Source: Acridotheres tristis
Taxonomy: Eukaryota > Chordata > Aves > Passeriformes > Sturnidae
Direction: 5' to 3'
NCBI GenBank assembly: GCA_037013685.1
Contig: CM072908.1
Coordinates: 7,143,001 to 7,207,000 of the forward strand
DNA length: 64,000 nt
How positions within the stretch are numbered: the first letter of the stretch is position 1; every line of letters begins with the position of its first letter. This document shows positions 44,601-64,000 of this stretch, piece after piece. Made by a program: the position numbers and the translations under genes. The notes below the pieces were generated by a model. It did not search any database and had not been told where the DNA came from. It saw nothing but the letters and a program-made list of their open reading frames with translations.

Positions 44601-46680
44601 GGCCACGCGGGGACATTTTCCCTGCTGGGTGTCCTTCAGCAGGATGCCTGTCCGCCGCCCCCAGCCTCCTCCGGCCCTATTTCGGGAAAGCGAGTGGGAT
44701 GGGAGGGATAAAGGCCTCTGCATGGAGGGGATGTTTGCTGCCCAGGATGGAGCCTCTGGAAATGCCAACAGAGCTCCAGCATGGAGCAGGACAACTGGCA
44801 GCTCTAGTGTCCCCCTAGATTAGCACCAGGCTTTTTCCTTTTCATTGTGATTTTGATCCCTGAAGGGGTCAGGAGAAGGTCTCCATATCTCCAAGGATAT
44901 GGAGCTCCAGCATGGGGCAGGACAACCAGCAGCTCTCCTGTCCAGATTAGAACTGGGTTTTTTCCCTTTCATTGTGATTTTTGATCCACGACGGGGTTGT
45001 AAGAAGGTCTCCATATCTCCAAGGGTTCTTCTGGTCACTGAGAGGACCCAGCTGTCCCCAGACCAGGGGTGACCCCATAGAAGGGAATGCTCTGGAGAAA
45101 TTCAGTGGATTCCCATGGGCAGGAGGATGGATGACAGGACTTTTCCAATGCTCTTCCCAAGTGGTAGAGATTTCCTCCCCGCAGCTTCCCAAACTTTGAC
45201 CCCAGCCTCAGGAAATTGGGATTTTGGGGGCTTTTCCCATCTCTATTGCTTACCTCAAGCCAGGCTCCTGCCATTGCTGCTGCATTTTGAGGGCACTTTG
45301 CGTGTTTAGGGTACTCAGGGACTGACACCAAGCGTGTCACCATCAACAAGGTGCTCTCCAACGAGGTCCTGGCGCAGCAGAACCAGTATGTGCAGGTAAT
45401 CCCCAACACAACCTCTATTTCTGGCAGCAACCACCCCAGCGTGGCACAAACCCCTCCCCGTGGCAGGGAGTGGTAGAATTTGGGCTCCTCTCTGCTCTGC
45501 TCCATCCCCTGCAGCGCTGCATCGACTGGAACAGGGATATCCTCAAGAAGGAGCTGGGCTTGCTGGAGGAGGACATAATCGACCTGCCCGCCCTCTTCAA
45601 GCTGGACAAGCAGGGCAAAGCTGTTCCCTACTTCCCCAACACAGTAAGCGGGGATTCCCACCCTCGGGTCCTCCCCAAAAAACAGTTCAGCCAACCAGGA
45701 TGAGTCCCCAGAGTTTTCCTGAAAAAGAAAAATCAGCTGTCTAGAAAAGGGAAAGATCTCCAGGATAAACACAGGCCTAACACACTTCGGTGGCTTAGGG
45801 GTTTTGAGGCAAAACACTTTCAAAGCGGTGAAATTGCAAGGTGAGAGGCATTTTTTCCCCAAAGCTTTCCCCCCAAAAAACCCCCAGCTGTCTAGAGAAA
45901 GGAAATATTTCCAGCCAGGCATGGATAAACACAGATCTAACACAGCTTGGTGGCTTTGTGGTGCTTGCAGTGGGGTTTTGAAAAAAAGTGGTGAAATTGC
46001 AAGTGATGAGGCATGTTTTAATGATAAAAAAGGAGGAATTCTGCAGGATTTGAAATCCTGAGGGAGGGCAGCTGTGAAAAGTGGTGCAGAGGAGGGTGAT
46101 CAACATCTTTCCTTTGACTTCATCCATCCCGACACTGTTGGTGTCACCCCACTGATCACCATGATCGACCCAGCCATCCCCAAGCCCTTCAGTATCACCC
46201 ATTCTGATGCTGCTGTCCCCTGGTGTCACCATGATCATCCTGGCCACCCCCAAGCCCTTCAGTGTCGCCCATTCTGATGCTGTTGTCCCCTGATGTCACC
46301 ATGATCGACCTGGCCATCCCCAAGCCCTTCAGTGTCACCCATTCTGATGCTGCTGTCCCCTGATGTCACCATGATCGACCTGGCTATCCCCAAGCCCTTC
46401 AGTGTCACCCATTCTGATGCTGCTGTCCCCCGGTGTCATCCTGCAGGTCACCATGATCGTCCTGGCCAAGGACCTGGGCATCCCCAAGCCATTTGGCCCC
46501 ATGGCGGGCGGCGAGTGCTGCCTGGAGCGGTGGATCCGCGCGCTGCTGGAGCCGCTGGGGCTGCGCTGCCGCTTCCTGGAGGACGTGGCCTCGTACCATG
46601 GCAGCCTGGGCGAGGTGCGCTGCGGCACCAGCGTCCAGCGCCGGCCCTTCGCCTTCAAGTGGTGGCACTTCACGCCATAG
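35616..46680 (+). CDS. PADI2: PADI2, peptidylarginine deiminase 2 (complete, 16 exons), active site altered
   Basis: Orthologue of PADI2 by position (next to SDHB, head-to-head with the PADI cluster) and sequence ([54 protein letters not shown]). Exons: 35616-35722, 37309-37495, 37570-37639, 37792-37853, 37933-38050, 38579-38704, 40461-40639, 40804-40907, 41044-41155, 41227-41334, 43378-43529, 43829-43973, 44489-44582, 45310-45395, 45515-45643, 46447-46680; 2013 nt, 670 residues, in frame, stop TAG. Starting at the second ATG (35628-35630) would give 666, closer to human 665. Exon 13 uses a GC donor (AAAG|GCAAGG). Odd: the GHVDEF motif reads GKVNEF (K476, N478), so catalytic His and Asp are lost; the calcium-ligand Glu after the catalytic Asp (D356) is Arg359; Cys652 remains (VRCGTS). 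The open frame and intact splicing argue against a pseudogene. Confidence 0.95.
35690..36170. repeat. Intron 1 repeat seeded by the donor end of PADI2 exon 1
   Basis: The exon 1 end (ctgggcggccacgtccgcgc ... gtgagagggacccc) is repeated with its following intron at 35828-35876 and 36019-36060, unit about 190 bp. In both copies the donor GT has become AT (ggataagt, agataagt). The rest of each unit is pyrimidine-rich. Confidence 0.85.
38712..39068. repeat. Polypyrimidine tract in PADI2 intron 6
   Basis: About 355 bp of nearly pure C/T (ccccttcctcctcttcctct). Directly after the exon 6 donor. Such mirror-like tracts can form triplex DNA (general knowledge). Confidence 0.92.
40208..40378 (+). repeat. 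170-bp repeated segment, copy 1 (PADI2 intron 6)
   Basis: Matches 42505-42672 at roughly 90% (gggatctgatctcagccatc ... tttctgggtggaagcacccc ... agatct). It ends about 80 bp before exon 7. Family unknown; may be an unrecognised interspersed repeat or a local duplication. Confidence 0.85.
40978..41035. repeat. (CTTTCCACCC)n, PADI2 intron 8
   Basis: Five near-perfect 10-bp units ending just before the exon 9 acceptor. Confidence 0.92.
42505..42672 (+). repeat. 170-bp repeated segment, copy 2 (PADI2 intron 10)
   Basis: Second copy of 40208-40378 in the same orientation about 2.3 kb downstream. Confidence 0.85.
43075..43205. repeat. Short repeat TTAATGTGGACACTTAAACCTTGGC
   Basis: Three units around 43080, 43108 and 43159, the last two with ggctggggagaacagaggag / ggatgacagaag extensions. 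Confidence 0.85.
43650..43828. repeat. Minisatellite abutting the acceptor of PADI2 exon 12
   Basis: Four units of about 45 bp (atccaggcagatgttgatgg + gaatatccccgaatctgagt). The real junction gggaattttccccccagATC continues the pattern, so the last unit forms the acceptor. Confidence 0.8.
43829..43973 (+). CDS. PADI2: PADI2 exon 12, carrying the altered GHVDEF motif
   Basis: Encodes [18 protein letters not shown] onward to FVPTSDKK. Codons 43929-43931 (AAA, Lys) and 43935-43937 (AAC, Asn) stand where active PADIs have catalytic His and Asp. Reading frame, exon length (145 nt, the same as both paralogues here) and flanking motif ([16 protein letters not shown]) leave no doubt about the alignment. 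Confidence 0.95.
44755..45030. repeat. Two-unit tandem repeat, about 120 bp, PADI2 intron 13
   Basis: Shared blocks: gagctccagcatggggcagg, ctttttccttttcattgtga, gagaaggtctccatatctcc. Confidence 0.85.
45735..46020. repeat. Two-unit tandem repeat, about 155 bp, PADI2 intron 15
   Basis: Shared blocks: cagctgtctagagaaaggaa, ggataaacacagatctaaca, gtggtgaaattgcaaggtga. Confidence 0.85.
46130..46446. repeat. 70-bp minisatellite seeded by the 5' end of PADI2 exon 16
   Basis: Four units carry gtcaccatgatcgacctggc then atccccaagcccttcagtg, matching exon 16 ([17 protein letters not shown]) with a 12-base deletion, followed by tcacccattctgatgctgct. The last unit runs into the true acceptor at 46446. 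Confidence 0.92.
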
Positions 46681-46758
46681 CCAGGCCTCCTCTCCCTCCT
46701 CTTCCTCCTCCTTCTCCCTCTGTCTTTGCCCTCAGTGTGTGTTGCTTGTGATTCGCCT

Positions 46759-46764
46759 AATAAA
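46759..46764 (+). promoter_or_regulatory. Polyadenylation signal of PADI2
   Basis: AATAAA in cctaataaatgg, 79 nt after the TAG stop. Confidence 0.85.
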
Positions 46765-46900
46765 TGGATTTGCTGTGAGGAAAAAGCTGGGGAATTAAAT
46801 AGTTGTGGGGAATAGCTGGGAGGGAAGTGCTCAGAGGGGTGAGGAGGGGTTGGGGTGGTACTGAAATCTTCCAAAATTGTCTCTAACACTGTTTTTGTAG

Positions 46901-47436
46901 TGTTGGTGAGTCCAGAGTCGCTTTATTCTCAGCCAGGGTTTGTATGTGGCTGACAGAGCTCCAACATCCACATCAACACAAAATGTTTTCATTTATTCAC
47001 ACATTTTAAACAAAGAAATTGCTGGTCATGGGTTCTAATTGATAGGCATTCTGTCTACTATTGGTTATTGATTTCTCACTCTTCATGCTAAGCTGGGCCA
47101 CATTCTTTAGGTTTTTTTTCATGCTTTTCTCTTCTTTTTCAATTGGGAATCCCCAACTTTCCAGACCTCAATCTCCTCTGTATCTTCTACTTACTCCAGT
47201 GTCCTTGAAGGGCCATAAATATAAGATCCCAGATGTCCAAGCTTCAAATCCCTTTGGCTTAATTGAAGCTTGTCAGGGTTAGCTTTAACAAACTCAAGGT
47301 TTCAGTGATTAATGATCAAAATAGAAGTAAGAGTCTCTGAAGAAGTTTTAACTTCTGCTGGCTAAAAGTGGGCACTGCTTACAAGTAATTATAACAATTA
47401 ATTATAAACTACAGGAAAGTTACATCATTTCCAACA
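46901..47436 (-). mobile_element. Probable solo LTR of an endogenous retrovirus, antisense
   Basis: AT-richer block bounded by TGTTGG ... CCAACA (inverted TG/CA ends). On the minus strand an AATAAA (in gagaataaagcgactctgga) lies about 20 bp from the end, as in an LTR R/U5 region. No target-site duplication found and no coding remnants. Confidence 0.45.
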
Positions 47437-47464
47437 GGGGGGCTTTTTTTTTTCGTTGTTGTTG

Positions 47465-47650
47465 TTGTTAGGGGCTGCCCAGGGAAGTTTGGAGTCCCCA
47501 TCTCTGAAGGTGTCCAAGGAAGGCATGGACATGGCACTTAATGCTCTGGGCTGGGGACAAGGTGGGCATCAGGCACAGCTTGGACTTGAAGGTCCTGGAG
47601 GGACCTTGGAGGGATTTTTCCATCTTAATGTCTCTGGGATTTGTCGCTCC
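47465..47650 (+). mobile_element. CR1 3'-end fragment, sense
   Basis: ggctgcccagggaagtttgg, tgtccaaggaaggcatggac, atggcacttaatgctctggg and a degenerate cttggagggatttttccatc ending match the common avian CR1 3' region. Confidence 0.7.
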
Positions 47651-47844
47651 CCAGCACCCACCATTTGCCCTGTTGGTGTCAGGGCAGGTCCCCTTGAGGA
47701 GTGAGGTGGCAGCACAGGTACCTCCATGCAAAATAATGATGCTGGGAATTAATAGAGGGAAAACAAGAGGAACTGAAGGAACAAAAGCGGGGATTTAGGC
47801 GTCCTGCCCCCGCCACCCCACTGCGTCCCACAGGACGCGCCACA

Positions 47845-47968
47845 CCCAACATGGCGCCTTCCCTGAGGGCTCCGCCACACCTAAAATGGCGTCCCCCGCT
47901 TCCGGCAGGGCAGCAACATGGCGGCGGCGGGGGCGCTTCCGGGGCGGGCGGAACTGCGCAGCGCCAAG
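47845..47968 (+). promoter_or_regulatory. SDHB promoter and 5' UTR
   Basis: GC-rich segment with four ATGGCG YY1-like motifs (47851, 47886, 47918, 47969), two CTTCCGG ETS/GABP sites (about 47899 and 47936) and an NRF1-like ctgcgcagcg (47954). This combination is typical of nuclear genes for mitochondrial proteins. An in-frame upstream ATG at 47918 would add 17 residues to the presequence. Confidence 0.65.
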
Positions 47969-59411
<11,443 letters not shown>

Positions 59412-59514
59412 GGGCTGAGTGACCCAGAGTGACCCTGCAGTGACCCTGAGTGACTCTCACACCTGGCAGCTCCAGCAAGGCGTTACCTGTGCCAGGTGTT
59501 ACCTGTGCACCTGC

Positions 59515-59520
59515 AATAAA
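59515..59520 (+). promoter_or_regulatory. Polyadenylation signal of SDHB
   Basis: AATAAA in ctgcaataaaggctg, about 104 nt after the TGA. Confidence 0.9.
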
Positions 59521-59754
59521 GGCTGTAAAGAACAACTCCATCCTTTATTGATCCTTTATTAATCATTTCTTAATTCCCTTTGTGAACCTTTTACCATCCC
59601 AGACCTCTTGGTGCTGGGAGGAGGTGGGAGGCTCTGGAAATCCTGGGATTGGCTGGCAACAAGGAATGGTGGAGGGACCAGGAGTCTGAACTCTCCAGAC
59701 TGAGGATTTGGAACTCCCGGGGTGCAAGGATGGGGCAAAACCCCAGGAGCAGAT

Positions 59755-60015
59755 CCACCAGAAGTGAGGTGAACTGTCCTGCCCCATGGCATCCTGATTT
59801 TTACTCCAAATCTTGAAATGGGACTTTTTGGGGTTGAATCCTTCTCTTTTCTCCAGAACAAGTGCATTTTTTTTACCTCCAGGTCCCAGTTCCACCAGGA
59901 GTGAGGTGTTCTCTTCCCACCTCCCTGGGACCCTGATTTGTACTCCTAAGGAAATGGGATTTTTTGGGTCGAATCCTTCTCTTTTCCCTGGTATTTTAAC
60001 CTCCAGCTTTCTCCA
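59755..60015. repeat. Two-unit tandem repeat, about 125 bp, intergenic
   Basis: Shared blocks: ccaccagaagtgaggtgaac / ccaccaggagtgaggtgttc, gcatcctgatttttactcc, ggttgaatccttctcttttc. Confidence 0.87.
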
Positions 60016-60144
60016 GTTTGGGATGTTTGGAGCAGGTTCTGAGAGTGAGAGAAAGGAGTTGCTTCAGCTTTGCTGATGAATTCATGAGTTTCAGTCTGAA
60101 TAATTCAAACCTCCCAGAAATGTGATGCTGCTCCTGCTGAGGTC

Positions 60145-60622
60145 ACTGGGACGCCACTCCCGGGGTGTCACACCCCGGGTTCGGGGTGCGAACCCAAATT
60201 CCCAGCATCCCCCGGGTTGCGGACTCCAATTCCTGGCATGCCCCGGGGTGTCAGAGCTCAGTTTTGGGGTGCAGATTCCAATTCCCAGCATGCCCCGGGA
60301 TGTCACACCCTGGTTTTGGAGTGTGGACTCGAATTCTCAGCATCCCTCGGGGTGTCACAGCTCCGGTTTTGGGGCCTAGACCCGAATTCCCTACATCCTC
60401 TGAGGTGTCACACCCCGGGTTTTTGGGGTGCAGACTCCAGTTCCCTGCATCCTCTGAGGTGTCACACCCCCGGTTTTGGGGTGCAGACTCCAATTCCCGG
60501 CATGCCCCGGGGTGTCACACCCGGGTTTTGGGGTGCGGACTCCGATTCCCGGCATGCCCCGCCGTTTCCGGGGGTCACTGCCCGGTTTCGGGGTGCGGAC
60601 TCCAATTCCCAGCATCCCCCAC
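60145..60622. repeat. Promoter-proximal tandem array of ZNF143-like motifs
   Basis: Nine units of about 50-58 bp, each with a variant of actccaattcccagcatgcc, followed by ccggggtgtcacacccgg and ttttggggtgcgg. The first block closely matches the ZNF143/STAF consensus (ACTACAATTCCCAGMATGC). The array ends about 50 bp before the start codon at 60673. Confidence 0.8.
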
Positions 60623-60850
60623 CCTTCCTGGCCCGCCCTTTCCGGCGGCGCGCGGGGCCGCGGGGCCGCGCCATGAGCTCAGGTGAGGAACCGGCATCGG
60701 GATCGGGATCGGGGATGGGATGAGGGGTCGGGATCAGGGACCGGGATCCCCCGAGGGCCCGGAGCCCCCCGAACCCCTAAAGCTCCGCCCGGGGCTCCCG
60801 GGGCCGCTCCAGCCCAACCCGGGGGGGGCGGGAGCGGTGCGGATCCAGGC
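60623..60850 (+). promoter_or_regulatory. CpG-rich promoter and start of intron 1
   Basis: Dense CpG (ttccggcggcgcgcggggcc) flanking the tiny coding exon at 60673; no TATA box. Confidence 0.6.
60673..60682 (+). CDS. ATP13A2: Probable first coding exon of ATP13A2 (10 nt)
   Basis: gccATGAGCTCAG|GTGAGG: a start codon, three codons (Met-Ser-Ser) and a perfect donor in a CpG island. ATP13A2, a lysosomal polyamine-transporting P5-type ATPase, follows SDHB in the same orientation in amniotes, and its protein begins Met-Ser-Ala, compatible with this. I could not find exon 2 before the end of the window, so the call rests on synteny and this short match. Confidence 0.55.
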
Positions 60851-61565
60851 CATTTTTTCCTATCTATTCCCATTTATTCCCTTTTACTCCCATTTATTCC
60901 CACATATTCCTATTTATTGCCATTTATTTTGCTTTATTATTTTGCCTTCTAAAATTTTGCTCTTTTAATTGGCCTTATTATGCTTTATTTTTAAAATTTT
61001 ATTTTCTTCTGTTGCCTTTTTAAAATTTTTACATTTTTCTTTTTTTAATGTTGCTTTAATTCTCTTTATTATTCATCTTTATTTGACTTAATTTCATTTT
61101 ATTTTGCTTTTTTGCTTCCTTATTTTGCTTTCTTTTCTGGCTTGTTTTTTTACTTTCACTTTTTTGTTTTATATTTGGAACCATTATTTTGCTGTAGTTT
61201 TGTTTCCAACTTTGTTTTTCTGCTTTTTAATTGTGCTTTACTTTGCTTTTTTCTTTTGCTTTGTTAGTTTTTTCATTTAATTTCTCTTTATTATTTTCCT
61301 TTGTTTTGATTTTTTTTATTTTCATTTTTCTCCTCCGATTAATTTTGCTTTTTTTTTTTTTTTTTGCTTTATTATACTTTTTTGGTTCCTTTTCTCTTTT
61401 ATTTTACTTTATTTTGCTTTTTTATTTTGTTCCATTTCTCTTTTATTTCGCTTTATTGGACTCCACTTCCCTTTTTTTTCTTTTGCTCCACTTCCCTTTT
61501 TATTTAGCTGTATTTCCCTTTTATATTTTGCTTTATTTCCCATTTTTATCCCAATTTCTTTCCTG
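60850..61565. repeat. T-rich low-complexity tract in the presumed ATP13A2 intron 1
   Basis: About 700 bp of ttttattttgctttattttg-like sequence with a T run near 61350-61365. No gene. Confidence 0.85.
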
Positions 61566-61689
61566 GTTTCCTGGCCCCTCTCCCATCCCGGGACTCCGGG
61601 TGGGATCTCCTGGCTCCGCATCCCTTGGGAATTCTGGCCCTGGGAATGCAGCCGTGGATCCGAAGAGGAAAGGAATCCCGGGAGGGGCT

Positions 61690-62065
61690 TTGGGATGCTT
61701 CAAACCCCAAATCCTCCAAAATCCCCAAACCCCAAAGTCTCCAAACCCCCCAAATCCCAAATGTTCCAAATCCTCAAAACCTCGAATGCTCCAAACTCCA
61801 AATCCTCCAAACCCCAAAGCCCCAAATCCCAAACTCTCCAAACCCCCCAAATCCTGAATGCCCCAAACTCTCCAAACCCCAAACCCTCCAAACCCTAAAC
61901 TCTCAAATCCCCCCCAAACCCTCCAAAACCCTCAAACCCTCCAAACCCCAGACTCTCCAAACCCCAAACCCTCCAAACCCCAAATCCTCTAAACTCCAAA
62001 CCCCTCAAACACTCCAAATCCTCCAAACCTTATCCCCTCCAAATCCCAACTTCCCCAAACCCCAC
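61690..62065. repeat. CCAAACCCCAAATCCT minisatellite
   Basis: About 25 units of 12-16 bp (aaaccccaaatcctcc). It yields long open frames by chance on the plus strand. Confidence 0.9.
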
Positions 62066-64000
62066 AGCTGGATCCCCTCTGCCCTCCCAGAGCTGCTTCC
62101 CACGGGTGGATCCCACCCAGAATTTGGAAACACTCCCATCCCTCCCATCGGGGTCATGGAGCACAGGGTGGGTTTTGGGGTCGCCTCTGGGATCCCATCC
62201 CGGAGTGATCCCAGGGTTTTTTCCGTGGATAAATGGTGGAACGTGGTGCTGGGTGGGAAACAGGATCTGTCCAGGCCGGGATTCTCATTCCCAGGGAATG
62301 GGGAGCGGCGCTGCCCAGTGACCTTCGCCCCTTCCCTGCTGGATTTGCCGCGCTCAGCACGGACGTTTCTTCCAGGGCGGGGGGGGATCCGGGGGTTCCG
62401 TGCCTGTGTGGCCCCGCTCGGATCCCCTGGATCCCCTGGGATCCCCCTTGCCCATCCCAATCCCGATCCACAGCCGCAGCACTCGGGAGTCAAAGTCCCT
62501 CTTTTTTCCCCTGAGCTCCTTCATTTAAGGATTGCTGGAGATGTTCCCACCCTGCTCCCTCATTCCCAGCGGGAACGCCAGGAGTGCAGCCCCCTTTTCC
62601 CAAGGGAGGGAGGAGCCCTTATTTACCCGAGACTGGGGGAAATGTGGGATTGGGATGTGAACCCCCTGTCCTCCCGCTCGCACCATGGTGTCCCCCAAGC
62701 CGAGATGTTCCTGGCACTTCCCTCCAGGTTGGCAGCTGGATTTGGGCGCTGGGGAGGTCAGGGCCAGGGAGCTCCCCCTGTGCCAGGAGGGTTGGAATGC
62801 CGGGATCTCAGCTGGCTCACCGGCACACGGCACAGCCAGCGCTGCCCTGCTCCTCTTTGAGGATCTCTCCCAAAAACTCAAACTGCAGCCGGTGCTGCTG
62901 GGCGTTTATTCCTCACCTGTCTCAAGGGTTTGATGCCTGAGCGTGGATTTCCCAGCACTGGGGAGTCTGAATCCCACTTTCCCATGTCCCCACCTTGGAT
63001 CAGGCCCGTCTCAGCCGTTGTTCCTTCAGCACAGCCTTGGGCCATTTCACCGGGAGGACCCGACCGTGGTCAGCCACGTTTGCTCCGGCGGGCTGGGATC
63101 GGTTCCCATGGGATCTGTGGGAAGGGCAGGAGAGTCACCAGAATCTCATCCCAGCCCCATGCTCAGTCGCAGGATCTCCCACCCCAGAGCCTGAAGGCTC
63201 TGGAAGTTCCTCCTGGGTGCAGTCTCACCCTCCATGCCCGAACACGTTGTCTCTGCCTCCTGGCTTTTGCCTTGTCCTGATTTTCTGTGTCCCCATCTCC
63301 AAGGGCCTGGATTGGTCTTGCCAGCACCAGTGGTTGGATGCCCCAAATGCAGTGGTTGGAACGGAAACTTCCATGGATGGCGTTTCCTGATCCTGTGTGC
63401 AGCTTCCAGCCCATGTGGGTGGGTGGATGGATCCATGGAGGGGTGGATCCCTGGATGGATGGACAGATGGATGGTGCTGCCCAGGGACCATCCAGCAGGA
63501 GCCATGGGAGCAGTGGGAGGTCTCTAAGCCCCCGTGGGGTTTGTTTGCTTCCAGAGAGGGGCTTGGGAAGGGCCAGGGCGGCTGGGGGAGCTGCCGGAGA
63601 AGTCCCTGGGAGCAGCATCCGACTTTTCCGTGGGCACCTTAGCTGGGGACAGGACTCTGACCCGGATCCAAATCCTGGGACGAGGACCTGGCTTCCCCAG
63701 CTGATCCCCAGCCAGTTCTTGGATCCCGATCCCATCCCAGCCTCCAGCTCTGCGCTCCGGAGTCGGAAGGTTCATCCCTCCTGCCAGGATGTGCAGTGGG
63801 TGTGGGAGCATCCAGAGCCGTCTCTTCCCAAACTTCCTCTCGACAGGACAGGGCAGGGCCTGGACTCAGAGCCAGGCAGCTGTGGGGTATTCCAGGTGGG
63901 ATTTTGGCCGTGCAAATCCATCATCATTGCGGGATCTTGGCTCTCGTCTTCCCCGGACAAGCCGGGCTGGTGCATCCTGAGCCCTCTCTGGGATTCCAGC
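62066..64000. other. Presumed ATP13A2 intron 1, right end of window
   Basis: No exon recognised. Complex, moderately GC-rich sequence with a (GGATG)n patch at 63418-63475. Splice-flanked family motifs of ATP13A2 were not seen. Confidence 0.5.

Noticed and set aside
61625..62860. Plus-strand open frame of 411 codons in the presumed ATP13A2 intron 1
   Set aside because: The first half is translation of the CCAAACCCC minisatellite (PNPPNPK repeats). No domain, and the frame merely lacks stops because the unit does.

Overview
The window is a GC-rich, gene-dense stretch of a vertebrate nuclear genome, almost certainly a bird. The introns are short, CR1 retroposon 3' ends are recognisable (for example near 8945-9510, 47465-47650 and 51020-51275), and nearly every intron is filled with tandem minisatellites, as on avian microchromosomes. 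I cannot name the species. Gene order is RCC2 - PADI - PADI - PADI2 - SDHB - (ATP13A2), the order and relative orientation known from human 1p36.13 and other amniotes. Mammals have four PADI genes (PADI1/3/4/6) between PADI2 and RCC2; here there are two.

Layout. (1) 1-6427 (+): the last eight coding exons of RCC2. (2) 9789-18170 (-): a complete 16-exon peptidylarginine deiminase next to RCC2 (PADI3-like by position), 661 codons, behind a TATA box at 18221. (3) 19445-31209 (-): a second complete 16-exon PADI (PADI1-like by position), also 661 codons. (4) 31210-35615: divergent intergenic region with minisatellites, a CR1 scrap and two complex AT-containing blocks that may be enhancers. (5) 35616-46680 (+): a complete 16-exon PADI2. 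(6) 46901-47436: probable solo LTR, then a CR1 fragment. (7) 47969-59411 (+): complete 8-exon SDHB, 280 codons, behind a promoter with YY1-, ETS- and NRF1-like motifs. (8) 60145-60682 (+): a tandem array of ZNF143-like motifs and a tiny first coding exon, probably ATP13A2, whose long first intron fills the rest.

All exon models were assembled by hand from splice sites, frame continuity and family motifs. Each complete gene closes in frame (1986, 1986, 2013 and 843 nt).

Main points for a second look: PADI2 has lost the catalytic His and Asp of the GHVDEF motif (it reads GKVNEF) and a calcium-ligand Glu, while keeping the Cys, so it looks like a pseudoenzyme. The last exons of the two minus-strand PADI genes are identical except one silent base, over 276 bp that end at the exon, which indicates gene conversion. 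Many intronic minisatellites are built from, or end in, copies of the neighbouring exon-intron junction; this recurs at about ten junctions in RCC2, PADI2, the PADI3-like gene and SDHB. The last two introns of the PADI3-like gene are stop-free and multiples of three.
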